This document shows positions 42,244 through 50,200 of a stretch of 64,000 nucleotides of DNA, piece after piece; position 1 is the first letter of the stretch; each line of letters starts with the position of its first letter. The stretch is taken from positions 90,454 to 154,453 of the forward strand of contig NZ_JBNPOJ010000004.1 in the NCBI RefSeq assembly GCF_050315115.1, given 5' to 3'. Below the pieces are notes generated by a model. The model saw only the letters and a program-made list of their open reading frames with translations. It was not told where the DNA came from and made no database searches. Source of the DNA: Peptoniphilus_A sp022767005. GTDB lineage: Bacteria; Bacillota; Clostridia; Tissierellales; Peptoniphilaceae. The position numbers and the translations under genes are program-made.

Positions 42244-42819
42244 TCACCATAAGCTAAAATTAAATAATTTTATTAAATCTCTATTTATCATTCCTATTGG
42301 AAAGCCCACAATATTATAGTAATCTCCTTCTATTTTTTCCACCAATAATGATCCCTTGCCCTGAATGCCATAGGCACCAGCTTTGTCTTTATATTCAAGG
42401 GTATCTAAATATTTTTCAATTTCATCATCACTTAAATCATAAAATTTTACATTGGACTTTTCATAACTTACATATTTAATTTTTTCTGACAGTTTAAAAA
42501 TCCCATAACCTGTGTAGACAGCATGAGTCTTTCCGCTTAAACTTTTAATCATTTCTCTTGCTTCTTCACGATTTTTAGGTTTGCCTAAGAGCAATCCATT
42601 TAATTCAACCAAAGTATCCGCAGATAAAATTATTTTATCAATATGTTCCTTTGCGACTTCAATTCCCTTTTCAAAGGCAAGGGCAGTTACTGTTATACAT
42701 GGAGAAAAAGAATCGTCTTTTACCTCGTTGATTTCTTTAGAAATTACATCAAAATCTATAAAATTCGATAAAATTTCTCTCCTTCTAGGAGAATTTGACG
42801 CTAAAATAATTTTTTCCAT
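42244..42819 (-). CDS. maf: Maf-family nucleotide pyrophosphatase
   Basis: A 191-residue Maf protein (MEKIILASNSPRRREIL, ILSADTLVELNGLLLGKP, GYGIFKL, DKAGAYGIQGKG). Maf enzymes hydrolyse modified or canonical NTPs (dTTP, UTP) and act in septum arrest and genome hygiene. It lies in the usual maf-radC order. It begins one nt after the Gx transporter gene stop. Confidence 0.93.
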   Translation of the reverse strand: MEKIILASNSPRRREILSNFIDFDVISKEINEVKDDSFSPCITVTALAFEKGIEVAKEHIDKIILSADTLVELNGLLLGKPKNREEAREMIKSLSGKTHAVYTGYGIFKLSEKIKYVSYEKSNVKFYDLSDDEIEKYLDTLEYKDKAGAYGIQGKGSLLVEKIEGDYYNIVGFPIGMINRDLIKLFNFSLW

Positions 42820-42820
42820 T

Positions 42821-43330
42821 TCAACCTCTCTCTTTAGATATATTAGTATTTTTGACTACATAGATTGAAGTAAGCCCAACAAAATATCCTGTAAAAATCC
42901 CCAAAATTACAAGCAATGGTAGATATGCTAGTATTGCCGTAGTTTTCATAATGTAAGATGCAACTAATACTTGACCTAAATTGTGAAAAAAAGAACCTAT
43001 TTCACTAATTCCAATTAAAGACAAATATTTTTTCAAAAACTTATGAGAAATTATCATAGAAATTGAACTTAAAATTGCACCGCCCATGGAGAAAAAGAAA
43101 CTTGAAACTGCACCAGTAACAAGAGCTAAGATCACAGTCTTAAAAATAGAAACAAAAAAGCCCTCCTTATAACCTATGGAAACTATGATTACAAGCACAA
43201 CAATATTTGACAATCCAAGTCTAGCACCGGGAATTGCAACTGGAAGTGGAATTACACTTTCAAATAGCCCAAGGACAATTCCAATTGCACTAAGTAGCGA
43301 TAAGTAAATTAATTTTTTATTTCTTGTCAT
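42821..43330 (-). CDS. Gx transporter family membrane protein
   Basis: A 169-residue protein with five or six helices (LLSAIGIVLGLFESVIPLP, IPGARLGLSNIVVLVII, AVSSFFFSMGGAILSSISM, FTGYFVGLTSIYVVKN). The family is often mislabelled heptaprenyl diphosphate synthase component I, but it is an ECF-S-like membrane fold. It is regularly paired with a NusG-domain-II protein, as here (ATG overlaps that stop). Such pairs occur in flavin or quinone based extracellular electron transfer loci. The substrate is unknown. Confidence 0.85.
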   Translation of the reverse strand: MTRNKKLIYLSLLSAIGIVLGLFESVIPLPVAIPGARLGLSNIVVLVIIVSIGYKEGFFVSIFKTVILALVTGAVSSFFFSMGGAILSSISMIISHKFLKKYLSLIGISEIGSFFHNLGQVLVASYIMKTTAILAYLPLLVILGIFTGYFVGLTSIYVVKNTNISKERG

Positions 43331-43722
43331 TTTATAACCAAATCCAAATCATTGTCATTTCTTTTTTCAGAGACTATCTTAACAATAAGTCTATTGGGAA
43401 GACATATTATTGAATCACCGGGAACGCTAATTTTCCCCATTTTTATGCAGATTTTATCTTTGCAATTAGATTCATGCATATGGACTTCTCCCTTTTCAAT
43501 TATAACTTCATTTTTACCATAAACAGTATTTATATCAATTTTTTCATCTGTATCCTTAGTTAGTGGAATCTCTTTAAACACTTTCCCATCAACAGTAATC
43601 ACAACTTTTTTTGCAAGATTTGCATCCTCTTTAGGCAATTTATTTGTAAAAAAATAAATTAAAAAAGAAGCAATAACTATTAAAATAATAACTAAAATAT
43701 CAGCTTTTTTTAACTTTACCAT
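43327..43722 (-). CDS. NusG domain II-containing membrane-anchored protein
   Basis: A 131-residue protein with one helix (ILVIILIVIASFLIYFFTN, residues about 8-26) and an external NusG-II beta domain containing CKDKICIKMGKISVPGDSIICLPNRLIV. The three cysteines and ESNC/KDKIC spacing are typical of the family. I start at MVKLKKADIL (ATG 43722). TATAAT ends six nt upstream of this ATG and no ribosome site is present, so its mRNA from that promoter would be leaderless. It heads a long operon down to CD1247. Function is unknown; it is paired with the Gx transporter gene. Confidence 0.85.
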   Translation of the reverse strand: MVKLKKADILVIILIVIASFLIYFFTNKLPKEDANLAKKVVITVDGKVFKEIPLTKDTDEKIDINTVYGKNEVIIEKGEVHMHESNCKDKICIKMGKISVPGDSIICLPNRLIVKIVSEKRNDNDLDLVIK

Positions 43723-43728
43723 ATTTTT

Positions 43729-43734
43729 ATTATA
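43729..43734 (-). promoter_or_regulatory. Extended -10 element giving a leaderless mRNA
   Basis: TGCTATAAT on the minus strand; its last base is six nt from the ATG at 43722, so transcription should start at or next to the A of the ATG. Confidence 0.5.
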
Positions 43735-43778
43735 GCACAACTTTAGTATTAATTCTTAAAAGAAATTTGATAATAAAA

Positions 43779-43819
43779 ACTCTATAATATCTTGGATTAT
43801 ATCCGAAATATTATAGAGT
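43779..43819 (-). terminator. Second hairpin behind rpmF, likely tandem terminator
   Basis: Perfect 12-base arms ACTCTATAATAT / ATATTATAGAGT enclose a GGAT/ATCC inner stem; TTTTTATT follows on the minus strand. It lies 20 nt after the main rpmF terminator and upstream of the next promoter, so it may also be a protein-binding dyad. Confidence 0.55.
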
Positions 43820-43830
43820 AAAATTTTCGC

Positions 43831-43858
43831 ACAAAAAAAGTGAGACCTAAGTCTCACT
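43831..43858 (-). terminator. Intrinsic terminator after rpmF
   Basis: AGTGAGAC / GTCTCACT with loop CTAA (TTAG on minus) and a seven-T tail. Confidence 0.92.
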
Positions 43859-43861
43859 TAA

Positions 43862-44044
43862 TTATTCAGCTTCTGCAACAATTTCTTTGCCTGCATAGTG
43901 TCCACATGATGGACAAACTCTATGAGGTAATTTCATTTCATGGCAGTTAGGACATTCAACTACTGTTGCTTTATTTAATCTGTAAGAAGATGCTCTTCTC
44001 TTATTCTTTCTTTGTTTTGAAGTTTTTCTCTTAGGTACGGCCAT
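43862..44044 (-). CDS. rpmF: Large ribosomal subunit protein bL32
   Basis: A 60-residue ribosomal protein (MAVPKRKTSKQRKNKRRASS) with a zinc ribbon CPNCHEMKLPHRVCPSCGHY holding four cysteines. It therefore belongs to the zinc-binding C+ form. It lies two nt after yceD, the common order in bacteria, and is expressed from the promoter upstream of yceD. Confidence 0.97.
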   Translation of the reverse strand: MAVPKRKTSKQRKNKRRASSYRLNKATVVECPNCHEMKLPHRVCPSCGHYAGKEIVAEAE

Positions 44045-44046
44045 TT

Positions 44047-44577
44047 CTACACCTCCTCATCCTTAAATAAATCTAATAACTTTCCAAATCTTGGATCAAA
44101 TTTCTCTTCAGAAGATCCTTTTTCACAATCGCAAGTACCTTCATTGAGGTTCTTGCCACAACGTGGACAGAGACCCTTACAATCTTCTCTACACAAATTT
44201 TTCCCAACAATAGATGTAATAATTTGTGAGAAAATAATCTCCGAAAGGTCTACGGAATCATCCTTAATTTTAAAATACTCGTCTACTGAATCATCATCAT
44301 ATAAACTAAGGTCTTTAAAATTGTATCCAATGTAACTAGTCTCTTTTTCTTTTATAAATTCTTTGAGGCACCTGTCACAAGTTGCTTTAAATTTGTAGGA
44401 AATATTTAGACAAAGTTCTAATTCCCCTGTCAAATCATGAATATATCCATTGTACTCTATTGGATAGATGAGATTTAGATCTTCTAAACTCAAATCCGTG
44501 TCATTTTCCTTTAGGCTACCATCAAAGTTTAACCTAATATCATCAGATGACAAAAAAGCACTAAGATCTAATTTCAT
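44047..44577 (-). CDS. yceD: YceD/DUF177 family protein
   Basis: A 176-residue protein of the DUF177 family, probably linked to 23S rRNA or large-subunit assembly in line with its steady pairing with rpmF. Family signs are ATCDRCLKEF and the C-terminal CREDCKGLCPRCGKNLNEGTC, a Cys cluster that likely binds zinc. A GAGGTGAGTAT site precedes the ATG and a consensus promoter lies just upstream. Confidence 0.9.
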   Translation of the reverse strand: MKLDLSAFLSSDDIRLNFDGSLKENDTDLSLEDLNLIYPIEYNGYIHDLTGELELCLNISYKFKATCDRCLKEFIKEKETSYIGYNFKDLSLYDDDSVDEYFKIKDDSVDLSEIIFSQIITSIVGKNLCREDCKGLCPRCGKNLNEGTCDCEKGSSEEKFDPRFGKLLDLFKDEEV

Positions 44578-44605
44578 ATACTCACCTCAAAAATACATAC
44601 AAATT

Positions 44606-44634
44606 ATTATAACTTTTTACTTTTTAAATGTCAA
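44606..44634 (-). promoter_or_regulatory. Consensus sigma-A promoter of yceD-rpmF
   Basis: TTGACA (44634-44629), 17-nt spacer, TATAAT (44611-44606) on the minus strand, 28 nt before the yceD start. It fills the space between ackA and yceD, where no ackA terminator is visible. Confidence 0.88.
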
Positions 44635-44648
44635 TACTTATTGCAAAA

Positions 44649-45845
44649 TTATGCGTTAACAAGTTCCTTAGTATCTCTTGCAATCATAAGCTCTTCATTA
44701 GTTGGGATTACAAATATTTTTATTGAAGAATCGTCAGCAGAAATAAGTTTATCTTCGCCTCTTACATTATTTCTTTCTGGGTCAATTTTAATTCCTAAAG
44801 ATTTTAATCCATTAACAATTGATTCTCTCATTTCAATTGAGTTTTCGCCAACACCTGCTGTAAATACAATTGCATCAACATGGTCAAGTTCAGTCATATA
44901 AGATCCAATGTATCCACGAACTCTTTTTTCAAAAATATCAAGGGCAAGTTTAGCTCTCTTATTTCCTTCATCTCTTGCAACTTCAATATCTCTAAAGTCA
45001 CTTGATACTCCGGAAATTCCAAGTACACCAGATTTTTTATTGATTAAAGTGTTAATTTCTTCAGTAGAAAGATTTTCTTTTTCCATAATAAATGGGATAA
45101 TAGCTGGATCTAAATCGCCACATCTAGTTCCCATTGCAAGACCTTCAAGTGGAGTAAAGCCCATTGAAGTGTCAATGGATTTACCATTTTTTACTGCACA
45201 AATACTTGAACCATTGCCAAGGTGACAAGTGATTAAGTTAACTTCATTTACATCTTTTCCAAGCATTTCGGCTGCTCTATTAGTGATGTATTTGTGGGAA
45301 GTTCCATGGAAACCAAATCTTCTAATTTTATATTTTTCATAATATTCGTATGGAAGTGCATAGATGTAGCTTTCTTCAGGCATAGTTTGATGGAAAGCTG
45401 TATCAAATACTGCAACTTGTTTAACATTTGGAAGAAGTCTTTGACAAGCCTTAATTCCCATAATGTTTGGTGGATTGTGAAGAGGAGCTATTTCAACATT
45501 GTCTTCAATTCCCTTTAAAACTTTTTCATCAATTACAACAGATTTTGCGAAGTCTTCGCCACCGTGTACTACTCTGTGACCTACTGCGTCAATTTCCTCA
45601 AGTGATTTGATTGCACCATATTCTTCGTTAGTTAGAGATTCCATTACAAGTTCCAAAGCTCTTTTGTGGTCTTGCATTGGAGTTTCAATAGTTTTCTTTT
45701 CTTTATCTATTGTTTCATGTTTAATTCTTGAGCCTTCAATACCAATTCTCTCAACTAAACCCTTTGCCATCAATTCTTCAGTTTCCATATCAATTAATTG
45801 ATACTTAAGAGAAGAAGATCCGCAATTAATTACTAATATCTTCAT
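44649..45845 (-). CDS. ackA: Acetate kinase
   Basis: A 398-residue ASKHA-fold kinase that makes ATP from acetyl phosphate. Signatures MKILVINCGSSSLKYQLI, VVHGGEDF, VFDTAFHQTMP, FGFHGTSHKYIT and CHLGNGSSICAVKNGKSIDTS are complete. It yields ATP at the end of acetate fermentation and, with the CoA-transferase at 20095, suits an acetate/butyrate-forming anaerobe. The partner pta is not adjacent. An AGGAGG site precedes the ATG. Confidence 0.97.
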   Translation of the reverse strand: MKILVINCGSSSLKYQLIDMETEELMAKGLVERIGIEGSRIKHETIDKEKKTIETPMQDHKRALELVMESLTNEEYGAIKSLEEIDAVGHRVVHGGEDFAKSVVIDEKVLKGIEDNVEIAPLHNPPNIMGIKACQRLLPNVKQVAVFDTAFHQTMPEESYIYALPYEYYEKYKIRRFGFHGTSHKYITNRAAEMLGKDVNEVNLITCHLGNGSSICAVKNGKSIDTSMGFTPLEGLAMGTRCGDLDPAIIPFIMEKENLSTEEINTLINKKSGVLGISGVSSDFRDIEVARDEGNKRAKLALDIFEKRVRGYIGSYMTELDHVDAIVFTAGVGENSIEMRESIVNGLKSLGIKIDPERNNVRGEDKLISADDSSIKIFVIPTNEELMIARDTKELVNA

Positions 45846-45946
45846 ATTTCCTCCTCATGTTTTTAAAATTCATTAAATATAGTATAATAACTAATAATTA
45901 GTTTATAACAGATGTAGACATTAGTCAATAATTGGAGTTTTAAAAT

Positions 45947-47086
45947 ATGAAAATTGCTTCTATAATTGCGGAGTACAATCCCTTTCACAATGGTCACGCA
46001 TATCAAATTCAAAAAATAAAAAATGAATATTCAGATTATATAGTAGTCATAATGTCTGGGAATTTTGTCCAAAGAGGCGAGCCTGCCATAATGAATAAGT
46101 TTGAAAGGGCAAAAATTGCCGTAAATAATGGCGCAAGCCTTGTTTTAGAGCTACCACTAATCTATTCAACATCAAACGCAGAAATATTCGCTCATGGTGG
46201 CATAAATATTTTAAATTCCATGGGCATTGTCCATAGACTTTACTTTGGCTGCGAAGATAATTCTATAATTTTAAAAAATTTATTAAAAAAAATTAAGGAA
46301 AACCTAAATGATTTTAAAATAAAAAAATTTTTAGATGAGGGAAACTCTTTTATAAAATCTCGCGAGCTTGCCATGGACTTTTTATCTCAAGAAGAAAAGG
46401 AAATTTTAAAAAAACCAAATAACATCTTGGCACTTGAGTACATTAAAAGTTTAGAAAAATTAAATTCAAGAATAAAGCCCTGTTCAATCGAAAGAAAAAA
46501 CGTAAACCACAATGATGACTTTTCAATTGGCAAATTTGCATCAGCATCTTATATAAGAAGCCTTTGCTATAATAAGGAAGATGTAAGTAACTTTATACCA
46601 CATTATGAGCTAAAACCAGAAAATAATTTAGAAAATTATTTTGAAATCTTTAAATACAAAATAATTTCAGAAGAAATAAATTTCAAAAATTATTTTGACT
46701 ATGAAGTGGGCTTAGAAAATAGAATTTTAGAAAATCTAGATTCCAAAAATTTTGAAGAACTTATAGAAAAAGTCCACTCAAAAAGACATAGCAAATCAAG
46801 GATAAAAAGACTTATGCTTGAAATTCTCTTAGACATAAAAAAAGATGAAATAAAAAAATCCTTTGAAGAGCCTTACACAAGAGTCCTTGCTTGTGACGAA
46901 AGAGGCATAGAAATATTTAAAAAATCAAAAAACAAAAATAAAATTTATTCCTTTAAAAGTTTCTACGATAAATCTAATGGGACAATAAAAAAAATGCTAG
47001 AAAAAGAAATTCTCGCAAGCAATATATACAATATTAAAAACGGAAAAATAAATAGGGACTTTACCACAGAAGTCTACAAAAAATAA
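45947..47086 (+). CDS. tmcAL: tRNA(Met) cytidine acetate ligase (TmcAL/YlbM)
   Basis: A 379-residue nucleotidyltransferase-like enzyme that uses ATP and acetate to acetylate the wobble cytidine of elongator tRNA-Met. The N-terminal ASIIAEYNPFHNGHAYQI has the HxGH-type motif, and GNFVQRGEPAIMNKFERAK and VLELPLIYSTSNAE match the family. It is divergent from ackA; an acetate-using enzyme beside acetate kinase is a reasonable functional neighbour. The ribosome site (TTGGAG) is fair. Confidence 0.9.
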   Translation: MKIASIIAEYNPFHNGHAYQIQKIKNEYSDYIVVIMSGNFVQRGEPAIMNKFERAKIAVNNGASLVLELPLIYSTSNAEIFAHGGINILNSMGIVHRLYFGCEDNSIILKNLLKKIKENLNDFKIKKFLDEGNSFIKSRELAMDFLSQEEKEILKKPNNILALEYIKSLEKLNSRIKPCSIERKNVNHNDDFSIGKFASASYIRSLCYNKEDVSNFIPHYELKPENNLENYFEIFKYKIISEEINFKNYFDYEVGLENRILENLDSKNFEELIEKVHSKRHSKSRIKRLMLEILLDIKKDEIKKSFEEPYTRVLACDERGIEIFKKSKNKNKIYSFKSFYDKSNGTIKKMLEKEILASNIYNIKNGKINRDFTTEVYKK

Positions 47087-47125
47087 AACTCTCATTTCAG
47101 TTTCTTGCTTTAATGAGAGTTTTTT
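47087..47125 (+). terminator. Intrinsic terminator after tmcAL
   Basis: AAAACTCTCATT / AATGAGAGTTTT with a loop of about 15 bases and a T-rich tail. Confidence 0.88.
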
Positions 47126-47218
47126 AACTTAAAGCTAATCTTTAGTTTCACTTCTTGCCCTATTATAAATATTTTTAAATCTTATATCAAAAATTTAAAA
47201 CAAAATAAAGCATTAAGG

Positions 47219-47259
47219 TATAAAAAATCTCTCTAGATTAAGTTAATAATCTAGAGAGA
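47219..47259 (-). terminator. Intrinsic terminator after the SLH-FMN gene
   Basis: TCTCTCTAGATTA / TAATCTAGAGAGA with a six-base loop followed by TTTTTT on the minus strand. Confidence 0.9.
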
Positions 47260-47288
47260 AATACTTTATTTATGATTTTTACAAACCA

Positions 47289-50200
47289 TTATTTAAATAC
47301 CCATTGTCCAAGCATAATATCTTCATATTCTTGAATCGTAGAGATATTCAAGCTACTTTCATATCTATACTCTGTTGGAATAATTTCATTGTTGCCATTA
47401 TATATGATAACTTTGAACTCTTTTTGTTTTCCTTCAAATTTTTTTGGGATTTCTTTTCCAAGTATTTTAAGTTTTTTATTTGCCCTATTCCATTCATCCT
47501 TAGTTATATTTTGAGTGTAAACTAATTCTTCGCCTAATTTTACTTCAACTTTTGTAGGGACTTTAGGGTCAGCTTTAAACACCCATTTACCAAGCACTAC
47601 ATATTTGTATTCTCCAATGTCTGCATAGTTTAAACCACTCATATATTTATTACTTGTTTTTATAACTTTATTACTTTCATTATAAAGAATTACATTGAAA
47701 TCTTTTTCTTTTCCTTTAAATTCATCTGAAATTTCTTTATTTATAATTTGAAGTTTTTTATTTGCTTCATTCCATTCATCCTTAGTTATTTTTTGAGTAT
47801 AAACTAAAGTATCTCCTAATTTGACCTCAACTTTTGCAGGAGTTTCAAAATCTGCTTCTAATACTTTTACTGTGGCTTTATCACTTATTTCTTTGTAGCT
47901 AATAGTTATATCTTTTTGATGTTTATTTGCATCTTCTTTAGTAAATTCATAGTCAATATTTGGATTTATTTTAATTCCTAAATCACTTGCTTCATCCCAA
48001 TTTATTTCTTTTACAGTACCATTAATAGTAGTTGTTGTGATTGTAAAATCTCCTTTGGATAAAGTTTCTCCTTCAAAATATTTATCTTTCTTTAGATTAA
48101 GCTTAATGGATTTTAATTCTGATTTATCATTAACCCAAGTATTATATCTATAAAATGAAGTTTCAAATTTTTCACCTTCATTTAATACACTTGTATCAAA
48201 GTTTTCAAACTTCCAATATTCAAAAGGTTTATCTACCCATACTCCATCTGCTATCTTTTTATCATTATAGAAAAGTTCAGCTTTTGTAGGCTTGACATTG
48301 ACTGTTTTCCCACCAAGATTAACTCCGGAACCTTTTTTGATATTGAATCTATCTTCACTTCCATCTGGCATTGTCAATACAAAATGTGTTGGAGTTACAT
48401 CATGTTTTGGACTTTCTGCGACAAAAAGTGTTAGCCAATCTTCTGCATAGCCTGATTTATCCTTTACTTTTAATGTTATTTGATTTCCTTCAGGGTTTAA
48501 AATTTGTCCTTGCTTGTAATTTGTTTCTATTCCATATTGACTAAGATCTGAGAATTTGACACCAGGTCTTATTAATCCATCACCATAAGCTATATCAAAT
48601 TTGATTGAATCAAAATCTGCACTTTCTCCACGTACTAATTTTACTTTATCTGCAACAGCATTTCTGTATCTTTCTGGATTAAATTCATTATTTCCAGAAA
48701 GTTTTATATAGGCTATATCTTGAATATTTTTATTTTCGCTATATTTTTCTGATCTTTCTATTGCATTTGCAACAGCTCTTACATATCCCTTGGCTGTCTT
48801 AGTAGCAGTGCTTACTACATCTACATATTCACCTGTATAATTTTTAGTGTCTAATTTTTTATCTATTTCAGATTCAATCTTTAAAATTTCATCTTTGTCC
48901 TTGTCTTTTAATATTGGCAAGATTTTTTGAGCTATTCTTATATATCCTTCTTCTAATCCACCATTTTTAATAACTTCTATATCTTTTACTAAGCCATTAT
49001 CTATCTTTACCTTAAGAATATTTGGACCTGCTCCCTTAGGATTAAATCCTACATTAGATGTTCCAAACCAAACTTTTTCAATTGGAGAAGTTTTTCCACT
49101 ATTTGTTTTTACAGGAACATCAATATTTACAATGCCATAAGGTAAATCCTCGTCAGAAATTTCAATATAGATTATATCTCCTACATCAGTACCTGGAGTA
49201 ACTAGCACTCTTCCAGATTCATCTATTGATACTGGAATATCTTCGTAATTATTATTAGTTGCTGCAATAGTTGTTTCTTTACCTTTGTTTTTTACAACTA
49301 TTCCTGTATCTTGCTCTTCATTAGTAGCATTTACAGTTTTTACATTATCTTTATCTATACTTATCTTTGATGGATCAATTGAATTATTGTCTACTGGAAC
49401 CTCAATTTCTACAGAGCCATCAGGTAAATTGTCATCAGAAATTTCAATATGAACTGAATCTTTTGCTTTAGTGCCTGGAGTAACTAATACCTTTCCAGAG
49501 TCATCTATTCTTACGTCTACTACATCTTCGCCATCAAGATTAATTGCTGTCACAGTTGTATCTTTACCACTATTTTTTACAACTATTCCTGTATCTTGTT
49601 CCTCATTAGTAGCTTTTAAAGTTTTAATATTTTCTTTATCTACGCTTATCTTTTTTATATCAGCTGAAGTAGTATCTACAGAAACATTAATGCTTGTAAA
49701 ACCTCTAGGTAGATCCTTGTCAGTAACCCTTATAGTGATTATTGTTCCAACATCAGTACTTGGAGTAACAAATATCTTGCCAGAGTCATCTATTCTAAAT
49801 GGAACTTGTTTGTCTTCTTTATTATTAGCTGTAATTTTTGTATCTTTTCCCTTGTTTTTTACAACTATTCCTGTATCTTGCTCTTTACCATTGGCTTTTA
49901 CCATTTTCATGCCTTTGGTTTCGACTTTTATCTTTGTTGGATCTTCCTTATCGTCTACATGAAGAGTTACTTTTTCTTCAAGATATCCTGTCTTGTCTTG
50001 TATATGCAACATAATAGTTCCTGGTTTTTCCAACTTTTGATTTTGAGTGTAGTTTGCATCTATATTGTTAAATTTAAGTTCAGTAAAATCTGCTCCATAC
50101 TCGACTTTACCATTAGCATAGCCTATGTCGAATTTTAGGAAATTGAAATCAGCTTTTTCCCCAGCTTTTAAATCAGTCTTTAGCATAAACTGTTTTCTTG

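Noticed and set aside
49471..49962. Plus-strand 163-codon frame inside the SLH-FMN gene
   Set aside because: It is the reverse shadow of the 95-residue repeats; the minus frame has signal peptide, SLH and FMN_bind domains and good start and stop signals.
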